The translations under genes were made by a program, and so were the position numbers. From positions 1 through 43,180 of the IMG/VR virus record IMGVR_UViG_3300021964_008416: a stretch of DNA of 43,180 nt. The stretch is one strand, 5' to 3'. Within the stretch, counting starts at the first letter, position 1, and every line of letters starts with the position of its first letter. The DNA is from a virus. The notes under the pieces are model-generated. The model worked only from the letters and a program-made list of their open reading frames with translations, ran no database searches and was not told the DNA's origin. Shown here in pieces: positions 23,273 to 29,677 of the stretch.

Positions 23273-24472
23273 TTATACTTTTATATTTTCATACCACTCA
23301 GCCAACTGCGGTACTACTGTTGTAAAATTTTCATTTCTAGATTTATCTAAAATTTCTGTGCGTATTTTAAACTCTTTTTCTAGCTTTTCTCTATTTTTTG
23401 GCTCATGTTTTAACCATTGTAATAATTGAATAAATTTTTCTATCTCCCAACTTTTAAACATATTTCTATGTTTATTTAAGAAATGTTTGTAATGACTCAT
23501 AATTTTATCTTTTTCTTTTTTTGGAAGAATTTGTGCTGATAACTGTTGGGGCCTGGTTAACAGGCTTGGATAAGTATATTTGTTGTATTTTTTACTATAT
23601 AAATATAAGTTTGTGTAATCATAAACATTATACAGTTGAAAAGTACAACTTATTGAGTTGATATATGGAAGAACTTTTTTAAAATTTTCATCAAAAAGAT
23701 TCCACTCTAGTCCTTTTCTGATATACTCTCCTACGTTTTTGTAACCATCTTGACTTACCCAAAGATTTATTTTTTTAAACTTGTCCCATAGCTCATAAAT
23801 ATTTTCTAATTTATAGTTTAGTATAGATAAGTTTGTATTATAATTAATTGTTATGTCTGTTTTATTGTTTTTAAGTAAAAAATGTAGTAATTTATAGTGT
23901 CCTTCTTGTATTAAAGGCTCTCCACCTGCAAAATATAATTCTTCTATATAAGGTAATAATTTTTCCAATTCTTTCCATAGTGTTTCACTATTTGTCCAGA
24001 CATCAGATATTGGGTTTACAGTTCTTTTTAATAAAACGTCTTCTTCTCTCCATTGACTACTGGCAAAGGAACCACACATTCTACATCTAAAATTACATAT
24101 ATTTCCAAACCGTATGTCTAAATAAATAGGAGGGCTTTTAAGAAAGCCCTCCTTATCTGTAAATTCTTCTTTTTGTAACTTAGCATACTTATTCCAGTAG
24201 AAATTCATTTCTTGTCTATGACTATGTCCACCTTGATTTTCTTTATCATAGCAAGGCTCTTGACATTGAACTGGAATTCTGCCGTTTAAAAAATCTTTTC
24301 TTAATGTTCTATACTCTTCACTATTCCAAATTTCAGTGATGGGTTTTTTATGATCCCCTAAATTATATTGATCTGTAGAAATACTGCCTTCAGAAAAACA
24401 ACAAACTTTATATTGCCCAGTAATGCTTCCGTGAACATGAATCCAGGGTAAAATACAACCTTTAATACTCAT
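23273..24472 (-). CDS. Radical SAM enzyme with SPASM/twitch-like cysteines at the N-terminus
   Basis: A 399-residue protein. The radical SAM cluster motif CxxxCxxC is C126-C130-C133 in FGNICNFRCRMCGSF, followed by the GGE-type SAM motif (LYFAGGEPLIQEG). Upstream, residues 1-80 carry more cysteines (C6, C24, C25, C70, C74), starting GCILPWIHVHGSITGQYKVC. That pattern resembles a SPASM/twitch auxiliary-cluster domain, here N-terminal rather than C-terminal. Members modify peptides or sugars by radical chemistry. The A-type Fe-S carrier at 16902 could supply clusters. The gene starts directly after the tmRNA, whose 3' end may overlap its ribosome-binding site. Confidence 0.85.
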   Translation of the reverse strand: MSIKGCILPWIHVHGSITGQYKVCCFSEGSISTDQYNLGDHKKPITEIWNSEEYRTLRKDFLNGRIPVQCQEPCYDKENQGGHSHRQEMNFYWNKYAKLQKEEFTDKEGFLKSPPIYLDIRFGNICNFRCRMCGSFASSQWREEDVLLKRTVNPISDVWTNSETLWKELEKLLPYIEELYFAGGEPLIQEGHYKLLHFLLKNNKTDITINYNTNLSILNYKLENIYELWDKFKKINLWVSQDGYKNVGEYIRKGLEWNLFDENFKKVLPYINSISCTFQLYNVYDYTNLYLYSKKYNKYTYPSLLTRPQQLSAQILPKKEKDKIMSHYKHFLNKHRNMFKSWEIEKFIQLLQWLKHEPKNREKLEKEFKIRTEILDKSRNENFTTVVPQLAEWYENIKV

Positions 24473-24484
24473 AGTAATCCTTGC

Positions 24485-24661
24485 TAGGCCCGTTCTGTTG
24501 CTAGGTGGAGCCCATACCTCGAACGATTAAGCTGCTAGAGCGTAATCTTCAGATGCTACGAAATTATCGTTGGCATTTGTAAAGTTTCTTGCGATTAAGG
24601 TTGCTTGCGCACCTGTCTCTCGGCTTCCCTATTGTCTGCCTGTCGATCCTGTTTCGCCCCC
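24485..24661 (-). ncRNA. ssrA: tmRNA coding piece (circularly permuted, two-piece tmRNA)
   Basis: On the minus strand the RNA starts at 24661 with GGGGGCGAAACAGGATCGAC, the tmRNA 5' consensus. The first seven bases pair perfectly with CGCCTCC of the acceptor piece, with a G-U at the third pair that gives alanine identity. About 100 bases on, GCC AAC GAT AAT TTC begins a reading frame for ANDNFVASEDYALAA followed by TAA, ending in the LAA protease signal. tmRNA rescues stalled ribosomes and tags the product for ClpXP. The 3' end near 24485 is approximate. The order acceptor-spacer-coding is the permuted form known from alphaproteobacteria. Confidence 0.9.
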
Positions 24662-24813
24662 ATCATCAGAACAGAGTAAATCAGAAGCTTTAGTTTCCCA
24701 GATACAAGGAAAAATTCCATGAACAATTAAAATACATGATATAGTAAACGCTCTAAGCATGTGTTTAAAGTAGGTATTATTTGTTTCTTTTAAATGTTTC
24801 ATTTCTGTTCTCA

Positions 24814-24855
24814 TGGTGGAGGCGGGGGGTATCGCACCCCCGTCCAGTTCAGTTT
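24814..24855 (-). ncRNA. ssrA: tmRNA acceptor piece (3' part, encoded upstream of the coding piece)
   Basis: On the minus strand, GGGGG TGCGATA CCCCC (24841-24825) forms a five-pair T stem and seven-base loop, followed by CGCCTCC (24824-24818), a discriminator A and an encoded CCA ending at 24814. CGCCTCC pairs with the start of the coding piece at 24661. The 5' end lies near the purS stop at 24856, possibly overlapping it. The 152 bases between the pieces would be removed during maturation; this is longer than I would expect for an intervening segment. Confidence 0.88.
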
Positions 24856-25083
24856 TCAGTCTGCGTCATCAAGACACTTAAGTTCATAATCTTCCATAAC
24901 TTCATTATAGAGATAATGAATAAATTCTTCTGGATTTCTATCTGTTTTAAAATAAATAGTCTTACCTATTCTAACATCTATTACTTCTGGAAATCCTTGT
25001 CCGTTTAAAGCTTTAGTAATTGCGCGACCTGCATTATCTAAAATACTAGGGCGCAAAATTATATTAACCGAATAGCTTTTCAT
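24856..25083 (-). CDS. purS: PurS subunit of phosphoribosylformylglycinamidine synthase
   Basis: A 75-residue protein of the normal PurS length. It reads MKSYSVNIILRPSILDNAGR and EVIDVRIGKTIYFKTD, matching the family's LRP..LDp.G.ai and VRiGK signatures. PurS bridges PurL and PurQ and channels ammonia for step four of purine synthesis. No purL or purQ is present in this window, so it would act with host or other phage subunits. Purine genes are known in marine phages as boosters of nucleotide supply. The stop lies directly against the tmRNA acceptor piece. Confidence 0.88.
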   Translation of the reverse strand: MKSYSVNIILRPSILDNAGRAITKALNGQGFPEVIDVRIGKTIYFKTDRNPEEFIHYLYNEVMEDYELKCLDDAD

Positions 25084-25309
25084 CTATCTCGGTTTCATCA
25101 GTTATCTTTGCAGTTTTCCAATTATAGATTCTAAAGTCATCAGCTTCTAAATCCCAAACAAGTTCCATCCCATCAGGATATTTTTTTTCTGAACCCGCGC
25201 CTTGAATCTTACTCGCAACAAAATTAGTTGGTAGATCTTTGATTCTACTAAAAATCATGATTCGTTCCTCTCCATTCTTTTTAGTGAATGTACCTTTATA
25301 AGCTTTCAT
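25064..25309 (-). CDS. Small phage protein, possibly SH3 beta-barrel (DUF2693-like)
   Basis: An 81-residue protein, MKAYKGTFTKKNGEERIMIF then DLPTNFVASKIQGAG and MELVWDLEADDFRIYNWKTA. The pattern resembles small SH3-barrel proteins common in marine T4-like phages; the match is from memory of the pattern only. The 3' end overlaps purS by 20 bases. AAGGAAAA precedes the ATG. A TTGACA lies upstream near 25350, but there is no convincing -10 at the right distance. Confidence 0.5.
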   Translation of the reverse strand: MKAYKGTFTKKNGEERIMIFSRIKDLPTNFVASKIQGAGSEKKYPDGMELVWDLEADDFRIYNWKTAKITDETEIDEKLFG

Positions 25310-25362
25310 TTAATTTTCCTTTCTTATAAAGAGTACATTACTTATACCGTATTTGTCAAAGT

Positions 25363-25611
25363 TTATCTGGATTTGTTACGTTTATTGTTAAACCTAGCTC
25401 TTTGCTCTTGTTTAATGAAAAGCTCTTCAGCCTTTTTCTGTCTTTTTTTATCTCTTAATATTCCAACGGCTTTTTGCTTTCTGCGTTTTTCGCCTTTTGG
25501 AATATAATATGACTTTTCACCTAGTTTTCTAAAGTGACCATCATCTTGAAGTTTTCGAGTCAAAAGCTTATAAGCTTTCAGTACATTATTATTTTTAACT
25601 TTTATTAGCAT
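25363..25611 (-). CDS. rpsU: Ribosomal protein bS21 homologue
   Basis: An 82-residue very basic protein. The first half (MLIKVKNNNVLKAYKLLTRK, LQDDGHFRKLGEKSYYIPKG) follows the S21 pattern of a short strand, a helix ending in KLK..G....LR...yy..P, then an EKRRKQKA basic helix. bS21 sits near the anti-Shine-Dalgarno end of 16S rRNA and affects initiation. Phage-encoded S21 is known from marine phages and is thought to redirect host ribosomes to phage messages. It is longer than many host S21 proteins owing to a basic tail. It lies close to a phage tmRNA, so two ribosome-acting products share one transcript. Confidence 0.85.
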   Translation of the reverse strand: MLIKVKNNNVLKAYKLLTRKLQDDGHFRKLGEKSYYIPKGEKRRKQKAVGILRDKKRQKKAEELFIKQEQRARFNNKRNKSR

Positions 25612-25635
25612 CTAATATTATATATTCCTTGGTAA

Positions 25636-25908
25636 TTATTCTTCATTCCAACCAAGATTTATAACTTGGTTAAAATAATGATCATACATATACTTTCCTG
25701 TTACTTGTAGTAAGATTGCGTCATTTTTAATAAACAAAAAAGTAGGAAAACGATTAATTCCAAAATATGTAGCAGCTTCTCCTTCACTATTTTGTACTTG
25801 AATATTTAAATGAGTAAAATCTGCTTGCAACTTGCTAACAGTTTTTTCTACGTTGTTTTTTAAATTCATTCCGTAAAAGTTGTAAATTCCAATAATTTTT
25901 CTATTCAT
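25636..25908 (-). CDS. Thioredoxin-fold protein lacking the CxxC motif
   Basis: A 90-residue protein. The region YFGINRFPTFLFIKNDAILL has the cis-proline loop and following strand of thioredoxins, and QVTGKYMYDHYFNQVIN fits the last helix. The place where CxxC would stand has YNFYGMNL, with no cysteine in the whole protein. It therefore cannot act as a disulfide reductase and may serve as a processivity-type or binding subunit, as thioredoxin does for T7 polymerase. That role is speculation. The start overlaps the upstream gene by eight bases. Confidence 0.6.
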   Translation of the reverse strand: MNRKIIGIYNFYGMNLKNNVEKTVSKLQADFTHLNIQVQNSEGEAATYFGINRFPTFLFIKNDAILLQVTGKYMYDHYFNQVINLGWNEE

Positions 25909-26089
25909 TGGTAGGTCCTCGGCTTATATGCATAAACTGCTCTTCTAAAGCTTGAATTCTTTCTTCAAGCTGACTAAACCTATCATTTAAATAGTTAAGG
26001 TCGCCACCTAAATCTGAACTCGCTTCGCGGATCATTTCAATGACAACTCTAACTTCTTCTTTTAGTTCTTTTGACGTAATATAATACAT
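25901..26089 (-). CDS. Small coiled-coil protein, apparently leaderless start
   Basis: A 62-residue protein whose second half is a heptad-like coiled coil (LNYLNDRFSQLEERIQALEE). It is the first gene of the minus transcript. The promoter at 26096-26124 places transcription start on the A of the ATG at 26089, so there is no room for a ribosome-binding site. If the start were an internal Met the coiled coil would be kept. No family is recognised. Confidence 0.5.
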   Translation of the reverse strand: MYYITSKELKEEVRVVIEMIREASSDLGGDLNYLNDRFSQLEERIQALEEQFMHISRGPTNE

Positions 26090-26095
26090 ACACTT

Positions 26096-26124
26096 ACTAT
26101 ACTTGATATGTAAAAAAAAGTCAA
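26096..26124 (-). promoter_or_regulatory. Leftward promoter of the divergent region
   Basis: TTGACT (26124-26119), 17 bases, then TATAGT (26101-26096) on the minus strand. The predicted start coincides with the ATG at 26089. It would drive the small protein, bS21, purS, the tmRNA and the sugar block beyond. A run of eight A on the plus strand lies in the spacer and -35. Confidence 0.7.
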
Positions 26125-26162
26125 TAAATTTCTTACTGCAACCTTTTCTAGTCAGTTTTTGC

Positions 26163-26191
26163 TTGCTATTTTACTTGTATTTTGTTATAAT
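26163..26191 (+). promoter_or_regulatory. Rightward promoter of the divergent region
   Basis: TTGCTA (26163-26168), 17 bases, then a perfect TATAAT (26186-26191). The same TTGCTA/17 arrangement is found in both promoters of the four-repeat gene. Transcription would start near 26198, 20 bases before the ATG at 26218, and feeds the plus-strand block. Confidence 0.75.
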
Positions 26192-26217
26192 GGCTTATCA
26201 ACAAGGGAAATGATAAT

Positions 26218-26562
26218 ATGGCAAAAACTAAAAACGATAAAGGTATTTTTGGCTTCAACTTTTGGGACACTCGTACTACAATTCGAGAGTGTCAAAATCT
26301 AGTTCGTTGGAATCCAGCTTTAGCACTAGAGTGGATGACACGACTTCAAGGGCAACCAATGAATTCACTAGTCACACGAGAGTATAATAGAGCAGTTCGA
26401 GTAATCAATAATTATTTAGATCAATTAGAACGTCATTCATGGTACAACAAAAAAGAAGTGTGGGGAGTCTTAGCGCCCCAACGACTTGAAGAAATATATG
26501 AACCTCTAGACGATATGGCTTTGCACCAGTTTGCGTCAAAATTAAATGAAAATTTAGATTGA
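26218..26562 (+). CDS. Hypothetical protein, first gene of the rightward operon
   Basis: A 114-residue tryptophan-rich protein (FGFNFWDTRTTIRECQNLVR, NPALALEWMTRLQG, HSWYNKKEVWGVLAP). It has no membrane segment or known motif and looks mainly helical. AAGGGAAATG precedes the ATG. As the first gene behind a strong promoter it may be an early product. Function unknown. Confidence 0.6.
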   Translation: MAKTKNDKGIFGFNFWDTRTTIRECQNLVRWNPALALEWMTRLQGQPMNSLVTREYNRAVRVINNYLDQLERHSWYNKKEVWGVLAPQRLEEIYEPLDDMALHQFASKLNENLD

Positions 26563-26622
26563 CGGTTGACCAAAACTGTGCTAATTTAAAGCGTGAACAA
26601 AGTTCAAAAAAAACAATGAAAA

Positions 26623-26985
26623 ATGAAATTATACTTTAATTCAAAAAATCCATATCGAAATTTAGAAAAAAATCTTCGACGATGTGTTCAAAATAAAAAA
26701 TACGATGATGCAATGCTCTCAATATTATTGGACTACGCTCAAACGAAGTGTTTGACAACGCACCTTCACGTGCATCCATCAATTAAGTTTTTTCAGGTAG
26801 ACGTCAATAGTGTGCCTGCAGATCAGATAGACTCAGGAAACTATTTACTTAATCCTTGGGAAATTTTACGAACGGAGTTCGTTCACGCTATGAACTGTTC
26901 GATAAAAGAAAGAAATATCTATATTTCCAAGTCTATAGCTTGGTTTTTAACAGTGGAGCGAGTACAAGATTGGATAGTAGATTAG
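26623..26985 (+). CDS. N-terminal ORF overlapping a GT9-like gene; possible frameshifted half
   Basis: A 120-codon frame starting MKLYFNSKNPYRNLEKNLRR. The segment up to NPWEILRTEF (about residue 85) looks like a helical protein start, while the remainder is less convincing. The next frame, shifted by -1, carries RYELFDKRKKYLYFQ and then a GT9-type domain. In the GT9-like proteins I recall with helical-repeat N-termini such a segment follows in the same frame. So this may be the true N-terminus of that protein, separated by a frameshift mutation, a programmed -1 event or an assembly error. There is no good ribosome-binding site, and a seven-codon ORF begins seven bases upstream. Confidence 0.45.
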   Translation: MKLYFNSKNPYRNLEKNLRRCVQNKKYDDAMLSILLDYAQTKCLTTHLHVHPSIKFFQVDVNSVPADQIDSGNYLLNPWEILRTEFVHAMNCSIKERNIYISKSIAWFLTVERVQDWIVD

Positions 26986-27806
26986 AAAACTTAATAAGTT
27001 ATGATGCTTCTGTCACAGAGTATGTAAACTTATTAGTATATCAAAACTACGGCTTTGGGGATATGGTGCAGTTTTTGCGCTATATCCCTTTGCTATTTGA
27101 ACGAAGTTCAAAACTGGGACTTCGTATTAAAGGGAACTTTTATGAACCGTGGATTGACCCTACTAAGGAACCTCCGAGTTTCAAGTCGCTACTTATTAAA
27201 AATTATGGTAAATATCTAACCGATATTACTATAAACGGTTGGAATGGAATTCCACAGGACTATACTCACAAGATTGAGTTTATGGAATTAGAAAAGATAT
27301 TCCCAGTCATAGCACCAGATACGTGGATAGTAAAATCAAGCAATGTTTTACTTCCAAAAAAGAATAAATTAGTAGGATATTGCTTACAAGGATCAAAAGG
27401 ACATCCAAATGACCAATGGCGTTCCCTTAATTCTTTATACTTTGATTATTTTTTACACAAAAATGAAGAAATTACTTTTGTAAATTTATCACAAGAGTCT
27501 TTACAAAAAAATTATAATGTTATTGAAATTGAGGACACGATTAACATTATTAAACAACTAGATTTATTAATATCAGTAGATACGCTTTTAGCACATTTAG
27601 CTGGGTATTGTAATGTTCCTGTATGGATGTTACATGGAAAAATACCAGACAACCGTTGGTTAGACGATACTAATAACTGGTATCCAAAAACCAAACATTT
27701 TTTTCAAGGGGAAAACGATGAAAATTGGTCTAGACTTATTGAGAATAATCTTTACACTACTTTCAATGATTGGAAAGAGAGAAAGGACTTTGATAAAAGT
27801 AACTAA
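26856..27806 (+). CDS. GT9-like glycosyltransferase (ADP-heptose:LPS type)
   Basis: The open frame runs from a TTG at 26856 just after an in-frame stop. The protein has the N-terminal GT9 signature YQNYGFGDMVQFLRYIPLLF, and the donor-site signature LVGYCLQGSKGHPNDQWRSL, then IIKQLDLLISVDTLLAHLAG and CNVPVWMLHG, as in heptosyltransferases and repeat-GT9 proteins. It overlaps the preceding ORF by 130 bases in another frame, so its own start is uncertain. It would transfer a sugar, perhaps to the same glycan as the leftward sugar block. Confidence 0.75.
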   Translation: MGNFTNGVRSRYELFDKRKKYLYFQVYSLVFNSGASTRLDSRLENLISYDASVTEYVNLLVYQNYGFGDMVQFLRYIPLLFERSSKLGLRIKGNFYEPWIDPTKEPPSFKSLLIKNYGKYLTDITINGWNGIPQDYTHKIEFMELEKIFPVIAPDTWIVKSSNVLLPKKNKLVGYCLQGSKGHPNDQWRSLNSLYFDYFLHKNEEITFVNLSQESLQKNYNVIEIEDTINIIKQLDLLISVDTLLAHLAGYCNVPVWMLHGKIPDNRWLDDTNNWYPKTKHFFQGENDENWSRLIENNLYTTFNDWKERKDFDKSN

Positions 27807-28212
27807 ACAGGAACTAGAAGCATTTAAAGATATTACAAAAGAAGCTCTGCTTGATACTCCTTTAGATATTCTAAATGAGTACGAAGAATATATTATGGAA
27901 GCTGAAGTTTGGCAACTATGTGAAGAAAGACAGGCGGGACCTGCTAAAGGTTCACGCAGAGTTGGAGCAGCAAATATGCTTTTTGCTAATTCTCTGGTTT
28001 TAGAATATTTTGATTCAAAAAGATTTGGTCAAAACCACGAAGAAAAAACAGATAGTGCTGTTCAATTCTTTAAACACGTGTTACAATTGTTGGTTGAAGA
28101 AAACTTCTTGAGAAAAAATCCAGAAGTTGTAAGACAAATGTTTACATTAATTGAAGGGGATAACAATGACAGACATGGAGACAGTAGAACTATCAACATC
28201 GATGAAGGATGA
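27766..28212 (+). CDS. Hypothetical helical protein
   Basis: The frame is open from 27718; I take the ATG at 27766 (MIGKRERTLIKVTKQELEAF), overlapping the end of the GT9-like gene. A TTG at 27790 after AAAGGA is also possible. The protein is helical and acidic in the middle (DTPLDILNEYEEYIMEAEVW) with a GSRRVGAANMLFANSLVLEY segment and a C-terminal helix. No family is recognised. It is followed directly by a small charged helical protein. Confidence 0.55.
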   Translation: MIGKRERTLIKVTKQELEAFKDITKEALLDTPLDILNEYEEYIMEAEVWQLCEERQAGPAKGSRRVGAANMLFANSLVLEYFDSKRFGQNHEEKTDSAVQFFKHVLQLLVEENFLRKNPEVVRQMFTLIEGDNNDRHGDSRTINIDEG

Positions 28213-28423
28213 TTTACGTGGACTTATTGAGTCCTATGTAGATAATCTAACAAAGATGGATGTAGCTAGAGAAGCTAATAATGATATTATTAAAGAAATT
28301 AAGGGAATGGGTATTAACCCAAGTCTCGCTCGTAAGGCTGCAAAGGTTGTTTACGAACAAAACAAAGATGATGTTGATATGTCACACCAAGAACTAATGG
28401 GCTTGGTTGATATGTGCAGTTAA
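28166..28423 (+). CDS. Small charged helical protein, possibly dsDNA-binding (DsbA-like)
   Basis: The ATG at 28166 has AAGGGGAT upstream and gives an 85-residue protein (MTDMETVELSTSMKDDLRGL, IESYVDNLTKMDVAREANND, IIKEIKGMGINPSLARKAAK). The size, two-helix pattern and the phrase 'KGMGINPSLARKAAK' recall the small dsDNA-binding protein DsbA of T4-type phages, which acts at late promoters. I rate this as low confidence. The 3' end overlaps the 3' end of the opposing SGNH gene by 30 bases. Confidence 0.5.
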   Translation: MTDMETVELSTSMKDDLRGLIESYVDNLTKMDVAREANNDIIKEIKGMGINPSLARKAAKVVYEQNKDDVDMSHQELMGLVDMCS

Positions 28424-29050
28424 AATTTTAGAAAGTTCTTTATGAAGACCTGGCCCCGCATGTGAACCATCCGGGGCTTTTTCTTTATGTTTTAAAGCGT
28501 CTAAAGGAAAATTTACAGAATCTGTAGTTAATTCTTCTAGCAAAGGTTGTAAATGTGAAAAACAACAAAAATGTATTTGTTTAACATTCTTGTTGTCTAT
28601 TAATAACATTTGTAAAGCTACTGCAGCACGCCACATTCTTTGTACCACTTCTTCTTCAGAATAATATAACATACCTGCTGCGTGCCAAGCTGCTTTATGT
28701 TCAGGAGTTTTTCTACGATTATCTAAAAGCTGCTCACTAAGAACCCAATTTTTATATAGCTTTTTATTGGTTTCAATCCAATTAGCTACAATTATTCCTT
28801 GCCACCAACCAGTTCTTTTATCTCTAACTTGCCATCTATATTCACTAGTATGGCCAACTATAATCAAATTAGGATTTAGCTTGACAGCTTCTTCAACTTG
28901 TGATGTAATAAGAAATTCGGATGCTCCGCTTTGAGATAAATTTACTACTTCACAATCTAATTCTTTTTCAAGTAAATGTCCATAAACTTGATCTTTAGAA
29001 GACAATCCTTCTCCCAAAGAATATGAGTCTCCACAAATTATAATTTTCAT
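28394..29050 (-). CDS. SGNH/GDSL-type hydrolase
   Basis: A 218-residue protein with all four SGNH blocks: block I GDSYSLGEG with the nucleophile Ser, block II NLSQSGAS with the Gly, block III GHTSEYRW in the place of GxND, and block V PDGSHAGPGLH with Asp and His. Such enzymes remove acetyl or acyl groups from sugars and lipids. It is the only minus-strand gene in the plus-strand block. Its promoter overlaps the start of the divergent SGNH-like gene, and its message appears leaderless. Confidence 0.82.
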   Translation of the reverse strand: MKIIICGDSYSLGEGLSSKDQVYGHLLEKELDCEVVNLSQSGASEFLITSQVEEAVKLNPNLIIVGHTSEYRWQVRDKRTGWWQGIIVANWIETNKKLYKNWVLSEQLLDNRRKTPEHKAAWHAAGMLYYSEEEVVQRMWRAAVALQMLLIDNKNVKQIHFCCFSHLQPLLEELTTDSVNFPLDALKHKEKAPDGSHAGPGLHKELSKILTAHINQAH

Positions 29051-29055
29051 ACTGG

Positions 29056-29084
29056 ATTATACCTCATGTCAGAGTTTGACACAA
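29056..29084 (-). promoter_or_regulatory. Promoter of the minus-strand SGNH gene, inside the divergent coding start
   Basis: TTGTGT (29084-29079), 17 bases, then TATAAT (29061-29056) on the minus strand. The predicted start is within one or two bases of the ATG at 29050. The promoter overlaps the first 19 bases of the gene starting at 29066, so RNA polymerase here would affect both genes. Confidence 0.55.
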
Positions 29085-29677
29085 GTAAAATTTTACTTAT
29101 TGGAAATAGTTACTCTTTACCAAGTTTAGCTGTGGACATTCCTTGGCCTATGCAACTAGGCATTAATAATAAAATTGAAGACATGGGTGCTACTCTTGAT
29201 TATCAAGCAGATGTAATTATTAATTATCCAGAAAACTATGACTATTTAATTTGGTTAGTAGGCCACCATCTTAGGGCGGACCCAAGAGCTAACAAACAGT
29301 TTATTCTTCCTTATGATTGGGCAGAAGGTGATGTTTGGGGTGAACTTACTAGAAAGTTGTGGTTTAAAAAGTTTACGAGACTTAGTTGGTATAATAGGAT
29401 TGCACTTTTAAGTGTATCTGCCGTATTAAATTATGTTCCTGCAGAAAAACTTTTACTTGTTCCCATATATTATCCAAATGTTTTAGAACATGAATTATTA
29501 AAAGACCATCCATCAATTTGGTGGCATTATTTATACAAGTATAGAGAAAGTGACCCAGACGGGTCAGGACATCCTAATCAAAATGGACATAATAAGATTG
29601 CAAAAGAATTTCAAAAGGAGATTTATAATAGATGGAAGATTTCATTGACCCTAAATGGAAATATTGCATTGAACTAA
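29066..29677 (+). CDS. SGNH-like hydrolase, divergent partner
   Basis: A 203-residue protein with ILLIGNSYSLPS at the start and ESDPDGSGHPNQNGHNKIAK near the end, equivalent to SGNH blocks I and V. Block I has GNSYS rather than GDSYS. LIWLVGHHLRA may replace block III. It is likely a distant relative of the neighbouring minus-strand hydrolase (similar end motif). The start codons are 15 bases apart and back to back. No ribosome-binding site or promoter is clear for this gene. Confidence 0.65.
   Translation: MSEFDTSKILLIGNSYSLPSLAVDIPWPMQLGINNKIEDMGATLDYQADVIINYPENYDYLIWLVGHHLRADPRANKQFILPYDWAEGDVWGELTRKLWFKKFTRLSWYNRIALLSVSAVLNYVPAEKLLLVPIYYPNVLEHELLKDHPSIWWHYLYKYRESDPDGSGHPNQNGHNKIAKEFQKEIYNRWKISLTLNGNIALN

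Noticed and set aside
24629-24814. 61-codon ORF as an ordinary gene
   Set aside because: It overlaps both tmRNA pieces and has no ribosome-binding site. It is kept only as a low-interest finding for the spacer.
25340-25370. TTGACA upstream of the 25064-25309 gene as a promoter
   Set aside because: No -10 at 16-18 bases; the nearest TATAAG is too close to the -35.
26566-26600. TTGACC upstream of 26623 as a promoter
   Set aside because: The only -10-like sequences (TAATTT, TAAAGC) are poor and wrongly spaced.
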